From an uncultured delta proteobacterium (GTDB taxonomy: Bacteria; Desulfobacterota; Syntrophia; Syntrophales; Smithellaceae), in NCBI GenBank assembly GCA_903907985.1, contig CAIVQG010000020.1, positions 1 to 52,825 of the forward strand: a stretch of DNA of 52,825 bases, written 5' to 3'. The position numbers and the translations under genes were made by a program. Numbering within the stretch: the first letter of the stretch is position 1; every line of letters begins with the position of its first letter. This document shows, in pieces, positions 7,827 to 16,099 of the stretch. A model generated the notes under the pieces. That model was not told the DNA's origin. It searched no databases and worked only from the letters and a program-made list of their open reading frames with translations.

Positions 7827-8738
7827 TTAAGAATGAAGAATCCTTCCGGCATCTTTAAAATCGTAATTACCGATTTTTTCGACACGGCTTTTAAATTGTT
7901 CTGACTGCAGCGTTTCGATAAGAGCCTGAATAGCCGGTTGAAAAAAAATGTCTTTATCGAGAATCATATCAAACCGCTCACTTACCAGAGGCTGAAAGTG
8001 AAGATCCAGTATTTTGGCCACGGCAGCAGACGCTATCCCCACATCCGCCTCATTCGAAACCAAAGAAAGTCCCACTTCAAAATGTGTATAGACTTCATTT
8101 TCGTAACCCGAAATATCCCCGAAGTTTATGCCTCTGCTTTGCAACTCATAATCTAATAGAATTCTTATGCCCGAGCCGCGTTGCCGGTTGATAAAACGCA
8201 GGTTTTTATTTTTAAGACTTTCCCATCCCTGAAAAATATTCGACTGGGATTTGGCGATCAGAAAACCGATTTGGCGGTAAAACAGATTCACAACGACCGG
8301 ATGATTGTCCGGACAATATTGTTTTAAATAAGGCGTATTATAATCGCCTGTTTTCGGATCAAAGAGATGAGCAAAAGCAATGTCCGTAAGCCCTGAATTA
8401 AGTGCTTCGAGACCACTGACAGAGCCTGTATTGGCCGAAAATATATTAAAAGCCGGATGATCTTTTTTAATGGCTGTCAGCAGCATATCCAGCACCGGAT
8501 CATTGCTGCCGGCAGCCAGAAGCGCACCTTCGATGGAATTGATTCTTTTTCTGGCTTGTTGGAGGCTATCTTGTGCACTTGCTTGTATCCATTCATCAAT
8601 GAGTTTTATGGGAAAAATCCACTTTCCGGTCACACGCGTACAGGGGATTTTACCGGCCTTAATAAGCAGATAAACCTGCTTTTCATGAATGTCCAGATAC
8701 TTGGCCACTTCTTTAGTGTTCATCAATTCGCCGGACAT
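7827..8738 (-). CDS. Oxyanion-responsive regulator: excisionase-type HTH plus periplasmic-binding-like domain
   Basis: Residues about 6-55 form an excisionase/MerR-like helix-turn-helix (TKEVAKYLDIHEKQVYLLIK, then GKIPCTRVTGKWIFP). The rest resembles the periplasmic-binding-like sensor (PBP_like) of one-component Mo/W regulators: AAGSNDPVLDMLL, TDIAFAHLFDPKTGDYN, FINRQRGSGIRILLDYEL, and GIASAAVAKILDLHFQPL. There is no signal peptide, so it is cytoplasmic. It is the first gene of the tup operon and most likely controls it according to intracellular tungstate or molybdate. A strong GGGAGG ribosome site precedes the ATG. The shared 11-mer at 8883-8893 is a candidate operator. Confidence 0.82.
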   Translation of the reverse strand: MSGELMNTKEVAKYLDIHEKQVYLLIKAGKIPCTRVTGKWIFPIKLIDEWIQASAQDSLQQARKRINSIEGALLAAGSNDPVLDMLLTAIKKDHPAFNIFSANTGSVSGLEALNSGLTDIAFAHLFDPKTGDYNTPYLKQYCPDNHPVVVNLFYRQIGFLIAKSQSNIFQGWESLKNKNLRFINRQRGSGIRILLDYELQSRGINFGDISGYENEVYTHFEVGLSLVSNEADVGIASAAVAKILDLHFQPLVSERFDMILDKDIFFQPAIQALIETLQSEQFKSRVEKIGNYDFKDAGRILHS

Positions 8739-8882
8739 AAAGCCTCCCTGAGAATATTTATTGCTGAATAAAACATGTAATGGATTTTATCAACAATATT
8801 ATTCCATATTCCGACTAATAATTACTAATAATTCTTCATTGGTTATTGAAAATACTTATGGATGTTTAAAGATAGGACGTGG

Positions 8883-8893
8883 AAGACGTTGCT
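8883..8893. promoter_or_regulatory. 11-bp motif upstream of the tup operon, shared with fdhD
   Basis: AAGACGTTGCT on the plus strand, identical to 1362-1372, lies 145 bp upstream of the regulator gene. The surrounding intergenic DNA (8739-9064) otherwise holds only the long hairpin at 8946-8982 and AT-rich sequence. A role as operator is inferred from its occurrence near two functionally related genes. Confidence 0.3.
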
Positions 8894-8945
8894 AATATCA
8901 AGGTCAGAAAATGGCGGATATGTTCGATCCGGAGTCATCGGAATC

Positions 8946-8990
8946 ATCAGGGGTTTGTCTTTTACAAAGACAAACCCCTGATTTATTTAT
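8946..8990 (+). terminator. 17-bp perfect hairpin with T-rich tail
   Basis: ATCAGGGGTTTGTCTTT (8946-8962) pairs perfectly with 8966-8982 around a 3-nt loop, followed by TTATTTAT on the plus strand. On the minus strand no T tract follows, although both neighbouring genes are read on that strand. It may still end thiolase transcripts as a strong stem, or end an unannotated plus-strand RNA that starts between 8740 and 8940. Confidence 0.65.
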
Positions 8991-9064
8991 GCTTTAAAAT
9001 GCATCATTGATAGTGCTAATCAGAATGTTTAGTTTACGTATTCGGAAAAAGATTTCCCGAAATC

Positions 9065-10330
9065 CTAGCGGTCCTTCTGAAGAATCATCACGGAACAAGC
9101 TGCTTCCTCAGTACCGATAACGCCCCCTCCGTTTTCCTGCATGGCAAATTCAGCATTTTTTATCTGCCTCGGACCTGCTTCACCGCGTAACTGTGTAGTC
9201 AGTTCATAAATCATAGATACACCTGTAGCACCCACCGGGTGTCCCTTGGATACCAGACCTCCGCTGGTGTTAACCGGCGTCTTCCCTTCGAGAGAAGTGG
9301 CGCCGGACTCGACAAATCGTCCGCCCTGGCCTATTTCGCAAAAGCCCATCATCTCCGACTGATATATTACACCGAAGGAAGTCGCGTCGTGAACTTCCGC
9401 CAGATCTATATCCTCCGGCTTGATCCCGGCCATCGCATAGGCCTTTTTAGCGGCTACGTAGCACAAACTCGGTTCATCAAACTTTTTGTATTTTCCACCT
9501 GTGAACGTACTGGCCTTTATTTTCACCGCTCTGCGCTGTACATCTGCAGGAAGGTTCTTTAAATAATCACCGGAACACATTACTACTGCAGCCGCACCAT
9601 CACCGATAGGTGAACACATGGCGCGTGTCAGCGGGTAGGATACCAACCGGTCTTCCAGTACTTGCTCCGGCGTCATTTCTATTTTTAACTGAGCTTTCGG
9701 ATTTAATGCTCCGTGATGGTGAGTAGTTGATGCTGCAATAGCCAGCTGTCGCTGCGTGGTGCCGTATTTCCACATATGATACCGGGCCTGCATGCCATAG
9801 GTGTCCATAAAAAAGCTGCGATTGGGACCAGTCTGAAACTCCTGACCAACCAGCTTGCCCAGTTCCTTGTAGTTATCAACAGTTTCTTCTCTAGTAAAGT
9901 TGTCGGCACCCCCTTCGAAAATACTCATACTTTTTGCCGGGTCATCCGGAATAAAAAGTTTTTCCACGCCCATCGCCAGAACCACATCGCTCTGACCGCT
10001 CAGAATATCTTTCCAGGCAGAGTGAATGGCCATGGAACCGGTTGCACATGCCCCTTCCACATTGATCATCGGCACACGTTCCGGAAACAACCCTTCCCGC
10101 ACGAGCGGAATGAAACAGATCTGCCCACGAATGCATCCCTGTCCGAATACCTGCCCGAACAAATGCATGGCACAGTTACCGAAATAAGCAAACTGGATCT
10201 CGTCTCCATTCTTCATTCCGGCATCGTTGATAGCACCGAGATAGGCTTCCCGAGTCAAATCCCGAAAGGTAAGGTCCGGACACTTCCTGAATTCCGTTGA
10301 ATAAGCCCCGATAATATAAACGTTTTTCAT
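9065..10330 (-). CDS. Thiolase-family protein (SCP2/acetyl-CoA acyltransferase-like)
   Basis: The 421-residue protein matches the SCP2-thiolase-like branch. The nucleophile Cys95 lies in VEGACATGS, and the catalytic His in SKGHPVGATG near the C-terminus within NTSGGLVSKGHP. The classical second cysteine (CxG motif) is absent; the end reads QENGGGVIGTEEAACSV, as is usual in this branch. Thiolases of this type condense or cleave acyl-CoA in beta-oxidation-like pathways, common in syntrophic fatty-acid and aromatic degraders. TAAGGAGG precedes the ATG. The ruined acyl-CoA ligase end just upstream suggests a once longer acyl-CoA operon. The exact substrate is not readable. Confidence 0.85.
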   Translation of the reverse strand: MKNVYIIGAYSTEFRKCPDLTFRDLTREAYLGAINDAGMKNGDEIQFAYFGNCAMHLFGQVFGQGCIRGQICFIPLVREGLFPERVPMINVEGACATGSMAIHSAWKDILSGQSDVVLAMGVEKLFIPDDPAKSMSIFEGGADNFTREETVDNYKELGKLVGQEFQTGPNRSFFMDTYGMQARYHMWKYGTTQRQLAIAASTTHHHGALNPKAQLKIEMTPEQVLEDRLVSYPLTRAMCSPIGDGAAAVVMCSGDYLKNLPADVQRRAVKIKASTFTGGKYKKFDEPSLCYVAAKKAYAMAGIKPEDIDLAEVHDATSFGVIYQSEMMGFCEIGQGGRFVESGATSLEGKTPVNTSGGLVSKGHPVGATGVSMIYELTTQLRGEAGPRQIKNAEFAMQENGGGVIGTEEAACSVMILQKDR

Positions 10331-10570
10331 CTTCTCCTCCTTAATCTATCATTACCAATCCGCTGTCTGCTGATAGGTTTTTCTTAAAATAATGCTGTAT
10401 AGGAGCTCAAAACGTTAAGGATAAATACCTATTTAGCAAATGACAACCTTAGTAAAACAGTAACATTCACGGCAATATTTATGCCATGACCTCATTAATT
10501 AATAAAACCTATATATTCAAATGGATAATCGTTAAAGCGCTTCATGATAATCATTTTCTGCACAACATAT

Positions 10571-10840
10571 TGATTTTAAATACACCACATATGGCGCACT
10601 GGCCATATTTATCAATCTTTCCAGAACTCGTCAAGGGAATCTCATCCCGGGATTCAACACCCCAAGGGCAATCATACCTTCCTTTATTGCCATTACAAAA
10701 TTGATCAATTCTTATTCCGTGGCAACCTTGTCCTTGTGTATCACGATGATGGCTTTTACCAGCCCACACCAGTTGCTATACGTAACACAAACAATGCTTG
10801 AATAAAGATCAGATTGGTACAATTGATTGCAAAAAGGGCA
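10571..10840 (-). pseudogene. Remnant of an acyl-CoA ligase (AMP-binding enzyme) C-terminal end
   Basis: Two minus-strand frames join into a recognisable ligase tail. One reads LVKAIIVIHKDKVATE and then meets TAA, continuing ELINFVMAIKEGM. A second frame takes over with VESRDEIPLTSSGKIDKYG. In intact acyl-CoA ligases these are contiguous: VKA-VV...TEEEI..., then VEFRDELPLTSSGKI with the catalytic lysine. So at least one nonsense mutation and one frameshift are present, and the N-terminal part of the gene is missing. It lies outside the island, between the thiolase and the tRNA remnant, and probably belonged to the same acyl-CoA pathway. Confidence 0.6.
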
Positions 10841-10855
10841 GATTTGACGAGAAAT

Positions 10856-10897
10856 AAAAAAAGGGTTCCCGACTTGTATACCGGAAACCCTTTTTTT
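10856..10897 (-). terminator. Terminator hairpin beside the tRNA-Lys remnant
   Basis: An inverted repeat pairs the run of seven A plus GGGTTCC with GGAAACCC plus seven T (one bulged base), giving T tracts on both strands. On the minus strand it follows directly after the CCA end of the tRNA-Lys remnant (10901). I read it as the original terminator of the Arg-His-Arg-Lys tRNA cluster, displaced by the island insertion. Confidence 0.7.
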
Positions 10898-10898
10898 A

Positions 10899-10945
10899 TT
10901 TGGTGAGCCCTGTCGGGGTCGAACCGACAACCTACTGATTAAGAG
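10899..10945 (-). repeat. Left attachment repeat: 3' part of tRNA-Lys(CTT)
   Basis: These 47 bp are identical to 52503-52549 in the same orientation. They cover the anticodon loop, variable loop, T arm, acceptor 3' strand and CCA of tRNA-Lys; the 5' half is missing. Beyond 10945 the sequence diverges completely. This is the footprint left when an element recombines into a tRNA 3' end: a full gene at one end and a displaced 3' fragment at the other. Confidence 0.88.
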
Positions 10946-11118
10946 AAAATAACCTCCGGGCTTCATAACTCCTCAATAAGTGGTTAATTACTCAAAATCA
11001 TATAATTATTTTCTTTGTTATTTTATTTTGATTTTATCTGAAATTATGACATTTTGGAACCGTTTTCTCACACAAGTCTCACACAGGATTGACCTATGAG
11101 ATTGAGTTATTCTGGATA

Positions 11119-12012
11119 TTAGTGCATTTTTAAAGCCGTCTGTTCCTGAGGGGAACACTCTTCAAAACGCAGGTATTGGTAAAAGAAATGAAAAGGGACA
11201 ATCCCCAGCTCACCATTTCTGTTTTTTGCAACCAAAGCGTCCACCTTGGTTTTTTCTTTATTCAGTGACATGACTTTCTGGAGCAAAATAATTACATCCG
11301 CATAATTCACAATTTGTTCATTTCCCACATCATTCAAACAAGGATAACGCTCACGGGATTCCGGCAATTCCGCCTTCATTGGCAAGGTCAAGAGCACCGG
11401 AATATTCAATTCCCGCGCTAGGTGCTTCAGAGCCAGCATGATAGAGCCAGCTGCATTTTCTGATTTATCATCATCCGGCACAACAAATTGCAGGCTATCA
11501 ACAATAAGCAACTCCAATTTATTATCAGTTTTTAGTTCATTTGCGATCTGGAATATTCTTGACACGGGTAACGGCAAAGTATCGTCAATATTCAAAATTG
11601 ATTCGGATAAGCAGCCGGCAGCCGTAACAAGTCTGGGCCAATCTACTACTGTGAGATCCCCACTTTGCATTGCTTTACAATCCACATTACTTTTCATGGA
11701 AAACAGCCGCAAAAAAACAACTTCTTTGAGCATTTCCGGAGAACACAGCAATACAGGAACTTGTTGCAGCGCTACCCCACTAATAATATTGTGAACAAAT
11801 GCAGACTTGCCCGTGCCGGGCCTACCGGCGATCACAATCACATCCGACTTTTTTAACCCCAGAATCAAAGAATTCAAACCATTAGAAAATGTGGGGATGG
11901 AATATGCACTTCTCTTGAGACAGTAAGCGTCTTCCATATCCCTAAGGCTTTGTTTTACCAGCTCCTTGCCGGACAACATCTCCACCCTATCTATCTTCTT
12001 GGAATTATCCAT
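11119..12012 (-). CDS. Stand-alone DnaB C-terminal-like RecA-fold ATPase
   Basis: The 297-residue protein matches the helicase core of DnaB without its N-terminal primase-interacting domain. Walker A is AGRPGTGKS (62-70), Walker B is LELLIVDSLQFV (D172), the DnaB-like stretch SGDLTVVDWPRLVTAAG leads into NIDDT, and the basic KNRNGELG motif near residue 260 corresponds to KQRNGPTG of replicative helicases. The usual glutamine after VDSLQ is kept, whereas the Gln-rich SQL motif is LTLPM. It is the gene nearest to the left attachment repeat. A role in element replication, or as an ATPase module of a defence system, is possible; neither is shown. An intervening 30 bp separates it from the upstream receiver-like gene, so the two are probably co-transcribed. 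Confidence 0.75.
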   Translation of the reverse strand: MDNSKKIDRVEMLSGKELVKQSLRDMEDAYCLKRSAYSIPTFSNGLNSLILGLKKSDVIVIAGRPGTGKSAFVHNIISGVALQQVPVLLCSPEMLKEVVFLRLFSMKSNVDCKAMQSGDLTVVDWPRLVTAAGCLSESILNIDDTLPLPVSRIFQIANELKTDNKLELLIVDSLQFVVPDDDKSENAAGSIMLALKHLARELNIPVLLTLPMKAELPESRERYPCLNDVGNEQIVNYADVIILLQKVMSLNKEKTKVDALVAKNRNGELGIVPFHFFYQYLRFEECSPQEQTALKMH

Positions 12013-12044
12013 TTAATTATTCCTTGGCATTCATGAATCAGTTC

Positions 12045-12506
12045 TCAATCATTTTCATCGGGGATTTCACAGTCGTCCCTCAACCATTCTGCAAGTTTTT
12101 CAGCTTTCATTTCCCTCATTGGAATCCTTGTAACACTGAAACCTGCACTTCCGAGCTTCTTTACCATATTAGGAGCCTCGGATAGATTCATTGAATGAAC
12201 AAGTATGGGAACACTTCGAGGAACACAATGAATTATCACATCCACAACATTCATGCCTGATAACCGCCCTTCCTCAGCACAAACGAGTTGCTCTTGCAAA
12301 TCATGATCAAGCATTATGCCGGCATAAGGAGATTTGTCTTTACGGCTCCGGTGATCAGCTCTTATAATACCGATAGCTCTGCCTGCTGACGAGCCATGCA
12401 CAACTCTAATGTGTTTTGGCAGGTAGGAAATTAATATGTCTGCGCGTTTCTGGTCATCTTCAACAAGCAATATCCTGTAGAACGATAATTTTTGATTTGA
12501 TTCCAT
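12045..12506 (-). CDS. Receiver-like (cREC-type) protein
   Basis: With the ATG at 12506 (TGAGGC about 11 bases upstream) the product has 153 residues. It opens with a response-regulator-like ILLVEDD strand (12-18). It then shows GIMLDHDLQE (about 63-72), SGMNVVDVI and ILVHSMN (101-107). This set - an LDHDL acidic centre and an HSMN strand instead of the usual phospho-Asp and Lys arrangement - recalls the cyclic-phosphate-processing receiver (cREC) family reported from conflict gene clusters. No output domain is attached. It sits just upstream of the DnaB-like ATPase. A conventional single-domain response regulator is the alternative, but no histidine kinase is nearby. Confidence 0.6.
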   Translation of the reverse strand: MESNQKLSFYRILLVEDDQKRADILISYLPKHIRVVHGSSAGRAIGIIRADHRSRKDKSPYAGIMLDHDLQEQLVCAEEGRLSGMNVVDVIIHCVPRSVPILVHSMNLSEAPNMVKKLGSAGFSVTRIPMREMKAEKLAEWLRDDCEIPDEND

Positions 12507-12656
12507 AAAAAAACATTGCCTCAGAAAATAAATATTAATTAACACACTCTGCTGACGGGAAAACGACTAAAGTTGAATTTAAATAACACAACAGATCATA
12601 TTTGACTATACACAAATGGTTTTCGCCCATGTCGAAAAATACAGATGTCCTCACCA

Positions 12657-12839
12657 TTACTTATCCGGGTTTTCCGCCTGTTTTTTCTTCTCCCGCAGTC
12701 GGTGGAAATGGTACGCAACAAGCTCAGCGGCATTGTCCGGTAGCGTCGGTTTGTTCTTTTGCTCTTCCTCTGCGATTTCGGCCCTGATCCGGCGGAAAAG
12801 AGCAACCATATAATCTTTTTTCCTCTGTTTTTCGGTCAT
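12657..12839 (-). CDS. Small charged protein of unknown function
   Basis: The start at 12839 is favoured over an ATG 30 bases upstream because AGGAGA precedes it at ideal spacing. The 60 residues are highly charged and likely helical (KKDYMVALFRRIRAEIAEEE, then AAELVAYHFHRLREKKK). No family is recognised. It lies between the receiver-like gene and a 364-residue unknown, all on the minus strand. It may be an accessory or antitoxin-like protein, but nothing in the sequence decides. Confidence 0.5.
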   Translation of the reverse strand: MTEKQRKKDYMVALFRRIRAEIAEEEQKNKPTLPDNAAELVAYHFHRLREKKKQAENPDK

Positions 12840-13018
12840 CGGATTCTCCTGCTGTTTGATTATGAACAATTACCATTCTGAGACCATAGTGCAGAACAAG
12901 CGCAGCGGTCTCTACCGTTTTTATGATTGTGCTGACCATCGGAGGATACGGGTCGCTTCATTCCACCACATCTTCTCTTCCGAAATTTACTTAGACAGTT
13001 TTTCATGGGCTTGTCGTG

Positions 13019-14113
13019 TTATAATCCAACTCCATTGAAATCCCACATATTGGTAATTAATTCCCTTTTGTTTTTAGCGATGGCGGCAATTTCCTGATTG
13101 TCTCCGTGTTCCTGCTCGAAAAGTCTTTTCGCGAACACAGTTAAAGCTATACCCAAAATATCCATGTCTTCATCAGACATACCCTGATATCTTATCTCCG
13201 ATAAGTCCAGTGGGCTGCTTCGGATAGCATTTTCCACCTTATGGATATTTATAACCCCATCCAAGAATGGAACCAGTTTGTTTTCAAACGCCAAATTGCC
13301 GAGGACATCATTAATTGGATGAGGAACAGTTACATCACGGGAAATCACTTCTCCGTTGTAAAGTAATTTTCTGCCGTCTGCGTTTTCCACTTCTTTTACA
13401 TCAAATTTTCTTGGAGATATATATCGCGGATTGTCTTCAATAGTGAGATCTCTTAATACGGCTGCGCCTGCTAATCGATATAAATGAAAATAATCGACTA
13501 TCGCATCGAACAACCATATAAAAGTTTCTTCTTCCTTTTTGTTTCTTGCTTCACGGACGAGCAAATGATATGCGCCAACATAGAGTCCCAATCTGGCAAC
13601 ATGGTCACTCGGTGAGCCGTTAATTCGCACATGTCTATACAATTCCGCCATTTGCCATGGTCGAATAGGATGTTTGGAATCACTATTCAAAACTAAATAA
13701 TTATTTCTAAAGCCATCAAGATTTGAGCCCAAAGGAAAACCGTTACTTTTCCATCTATTTTCAAGCGGCAAGCCGATGCGCTCGCCGTTAAATGTTTCTC
13801 CGGTATCAACTGCGATGCTTAACATGCAGGAAATTCCTTGGCTAAGCTTGTTTATAGCGGCAATGTGAACAGTGCCAAGTCTGTCATCATGAGGATTATA
13901 TTCTATCCCCTTTGATGTGTCCGCGTTTATAGCTGTGCAGAAAATTGGCTTCCCACCCTGTAAATACTCATACCTTCCAATAAGCATGCTACTATATAGA
14001 TTGGCATCGGCTATTTGAGAAGTTGTGAAGGAACAAAAAGGTAAATCTTTTGTAAAAGCATGAATTTCGCTGATACCCGCAGCGCCGCCTATCGTTCCTA
14101 AATAAAGGGACAT
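13019..14113 (-). CDS. Hypothetical protein, 364 residues
   Basis: I do not recognise the family. The protein begins MSLYLGTIGGAAGISEIHAF with no signal peptide or membrane segment. Its N-terminal half has many small and polar residues with glycine turns, for example GTVHIAAINKLSQGISCML and AVDTGETFNGERIGLPLENR. The C-terminal half is more helical and charged. AGAGGT lies at good spacing before the ATG. It is flanked by the small charged gene downstream and the methyltransferase upstream, with about 150 bp on the upstream side, so it probably has its own promoter. The length and regular composition argue that the frame is real. Confidence 0.7.
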   Translation of the reverse strand: MSLYLGTIGGAAGISEIHAFTKDLPFCSFTTSQIADANLYSSMLIGRYEYLQGGKPIFCTAINADTSKGIEYNPHDDRLGTVHIAAINKLSQGISCMLSIAVDTGETFNGERIGLPLENRWKSNGFPLGSNLDGFRNNYLVLNSDSKHPIRPWQMAELYRHVRINGSPSDHVARLGLYVGAYHLLVREARNKKEEETFIWLFDAIVDYFHLYRLAGAAVLRDLTIEDNPRYISPRKFDVKEVENADGRKLLYNGEVISRDVTVPHPINDVLGNLAFENKLVPFLDGVINIHKVENAIRSSPLDLSEIRYQGMSDEDMDILGIALTVFAKRLFEQEHGDNQEIAAIAKNKRELITNMWDFNGVGL

Positions 14114-14263
14114 TTTTATACCTCTTTCTTTAAAATTAGCCCTGATTAAACGCTCACAAAGATGTACATAAAGTTGACAGATAATCAGGTCATACTAACA
14201 TGAATTTATGATTCTCCTGACCGTCACCATTCCCAATTATTGTCCTTCTCCTTTAAAGTACCA

Positions 14264-15352
14264 TCACTTTTTCGTTGCTACAGCGATCCAGTTGTAGGCG
14301 ATGCCACGGTCCAGGATTTCTCTGGGCGGTAAATTCAAAGGTTTTTCCTGATGAGGATATCCCAACGCTTTGGCCGGCAAGGCATCTACGCCATAAAGGA
14401 TTTCATCGGGAATCGCCGCTTTCCCCGGATAATCGGTGTCGCTATAGATTTCAATCTGATCAAAGCCAGCTTCACGCAGGATTTTCTCCATCTTTTCTTT
14501 TGTCCGAAAATTGAGGCTCCAGCTTTTGGATGAATCTTCCTTAGCCCCCATATGCTGAATCAGGAAACTTGCTAGTGCGTCTGTCTTCTCCATGTGATGA
14601 TTTGATGACGAAACAATCAAAGCGCCGCCTTTGTTTAATTGGTTATAGGACTGCGTCAGGAGATATTGGGCGGCAAAATCCTGGAGACCGCAAATGACGC
14701 CAATCATGATAATAACATCGGCAGGCTCATCGCTCCTGGTCATACTCTTTTCGACATACTCGATCACACCGGGACGGAGTTCTCCCGTCTGATTCTCCAG
14801 ATAGGCGACAATCTGGCGACCGAGCTCGATGGAGTTTATATTTGTGTCGTAATTGAGAACTTTCACTACCCGCCCATTTTGCCCCTTTGTCGCATTAATT
14901 ACATCCAGACCAACGCCAGAGCCGAGGTTTTTCACCATCAATGCCCTTCCTGTTGCCTTGTGAACCTTTTCTAGACAATAAGGAATAACGCCATAGGACA
15001 AGGCAATATGCCTGCGCCGCAAAGAATCGCACATGTCCAGCCCCATGAGGAACTTGTCGAGTTCGATGTTATGATTCGGCGTCGCTGCAAAATCATGAAA
15101 GGTATGAGTGTAAACAATATAAGGGAAAGCAAACCCGAAATGCTGTTTCCGGATTTCATTGGAGATCACACTCTGGTCTTCCCATTTTTGTTGAGTTACT
15201 TGTAGTATTTCGCGGTTATCGGACATGATATCTTTCAGAGAAAGGCCGGAAATCTCTTCAAACCGCCTAAATTCCGGAAGAGAAAGATATGCCTCGGGGT
15301 TGTCGTAGAACCAGGAACGATCAAGTGGAACTTGCATTTGTGCTTCTGACAT
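14264..15352 (-). CDS. SAM-dependent methyltransferase-like protein
   Basis: Residues about 135-290 look like a class I methyltransferase: a glycine-rich VKNLGSGVGLDVINA SAM loop, VVKVLNYDTN (acidic/asparagine after strand 2), DVIIMIGVICGL, and LLTQSYNQLNKGGALIVSSSN as the strand 4-5 region, ending in MEKILREAGFDQIEIYSD. The N-terminal about 130 residues are helical and unassigned. AAGGAGG precedes the ATG. A 71-bp repeat copy (15371-15441) stands directly upstream and probably carries its promoter. The neighbouring thioesterase and LuxR-type HTH ORF share that repeat, so the three may be one regulated set. The substrate is unknown. Confidence 0.7.
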   Translation of the reverse strand: MSEAQMQVPLDRSWFYDNPEAYLSLPEFRRFEEISGLSLKDIMSDNREILQVTQQKWEDQSVISNEIRKQHFGFAFPYIVYTHTFHDFAATPNHNIELDKFLMGLDMCDSLRRRHIALSYGVIPYCLEKVHKATGRALMVKNLGSGVGLDVINATKGQNGRVVKVLNYDTNINSIELGRQIVAYLENQTGELRPGVIEYVEKSMTRSDEPADVIIMIGVICGLQDFAAQYLLTQSYNQLNKGGALIVSSSNHHMEKTDALASFLIQHMGAKEDSSKSWSLNFRTKEKMEKILREAGFDQIEIYSDTDYPGKAAIPDEILYGVDALPAKALGYPHQEKPLNLPPREILDRGIAYNWIAVATKK

Positions 15353-15370
15353 TAACGTATGCCTCCTTAA

Positions 15371-15441
15371 TTGATTTACGCTTCAATAATTAATAACGAC
15401 ATTTATTGGAAATAATTACAGCGTTTGAAAAAATAATCATC
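15371..15441. repeat. 71-bp intergenic repeat, copy A
   Basis: Copy A matches copy B (15924-15994) at 68 of 71 positions. It begins TTGATTTACGCTTCAA on the plus strand and ends at ATAATCATC. It lies immediately upstream of the methyltransferase start and reaches into the last codon of the thioesterase gene. Together with copies B and C it looks like a duplicated promoter/leader or a small dispersed element. Confidence 0.9.
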
Positions 15442-15898
15442 TTATAGCAGCCTGAATTATGGCTTTCAGGTTATCGGGGATGCGACACGGCATGCCTTTC
15501 AGATTCGTATAGACAATCTGCTGACTACCCTGGGCGTGGAGCGCACCTGTTTCGGCATGGATGAAATCAGCATCCAGAGTTAAACTGGCATGCGTTAATT
15601 CCCGCACGCGAAGGCGGATAATCATGGTGTCGCCAAAATAAAAATCTTTGATGTATTCATAACTGGCGTTGCGGGTTTTCAATAGATAAGCGTGGCCCGC
15701 ATCTTTTGTGAAACCGGGGATAAAATCTATGGCGAATAGTTCCCGGACAATACCGAAGTATTTTGCATATTCGTAATGGCTTACATTGCCTTCGGCATTT
15801 GTTTCGGCAAAGGTGATGCGGAATTGCTGTTCATAATCAAGTGCTGCCACCGCAGCGTTTTCTGCTAATGGTACTGCTGCTGAATTTTGATCCGACAT
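15437..15898 (-). CDS. Hotdog-fold acyl thioesterase (4HBT family)
   Basis: The 153-residue protein is a single hotdog domain of the YbgC/4HBT group. The active-site region reads FAETNAEGNVSHYEYAKYFG (about 29-48). It is closer to the ETNxxGN form of enediyne-type thioesterases (TEBC) than to the DTDxxGVV form of YbgC, so the nucleophile Asp is not obvious. The following strands (ASYEYIKDFYFGDTMIIRLR, LDADFIHAETG) fit the fold. GAGGAG precedes the ATG. The gene sits exactly between repeat copies A and B, which suggests that it came in, or was duplicated, as a repeat-bounded cassette. It likely acts on acyl-CoA or carrier-bound acyl groups in the cytoplasm. Confidence 0.78.
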   Translation of the reverse strand: MSDQNSAAVPLAENAAVAALDYEQQFRITFAETNAEGNVSHYEYAKYFGIVRELFAIDFIPGFTKDAGHAYLLKTRNASYEYIKDFYFGDTMIIRLRVRELTHASLTLDADFIHAETGALHAQGSQQIVYTNLKGMPCRIPDNLKAIIQAAIR

Positions 15899-15917
15899 GC
15901 TTTCTCCTCTTGTAATT

Positions 15918-15994
15918 ATTTTATTGATTTACGCTTCAAGAATTAATAACGATTTTTATTGGAAATAATTACAGCGTTTGAAAAAATAATCATC
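15918..15994. repeat. 71-bp intergenic repeat, copy B (slightly longer match to copy C)
   Basis: The core 15924-15994 is nearly identical to copy A. The extension ATTTTA at the left (15918) is shared with copy C. It lies about 20 bp upstream of the thioesterase ATG. Confidence 0.9.
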
Positions 15995-16099
15995 GTTTGC
16001 CGGCTGCTTTTTATTGTGAACGGTTCTTAGAACAAAAATAACTGTTTGTAACCTGTCAGAAATGACAAGTGTGGATGTTATGGAGGCAGCAATAACATT

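Noticed and set aside
10486-10704. Plus-strand 72-codon frame opposite the ligase remnant
   Set aside because: The minus strand explains the sequence as a decayed acyl-CoA ligase; the plus frame has no ribosome site.
11060-11090. Paired TCTCACACA repeats close to the left att site as integrase arm sites
   Set aside because: Only two 9-bp copies; too short to support a recombinase-binding array without an integrase.
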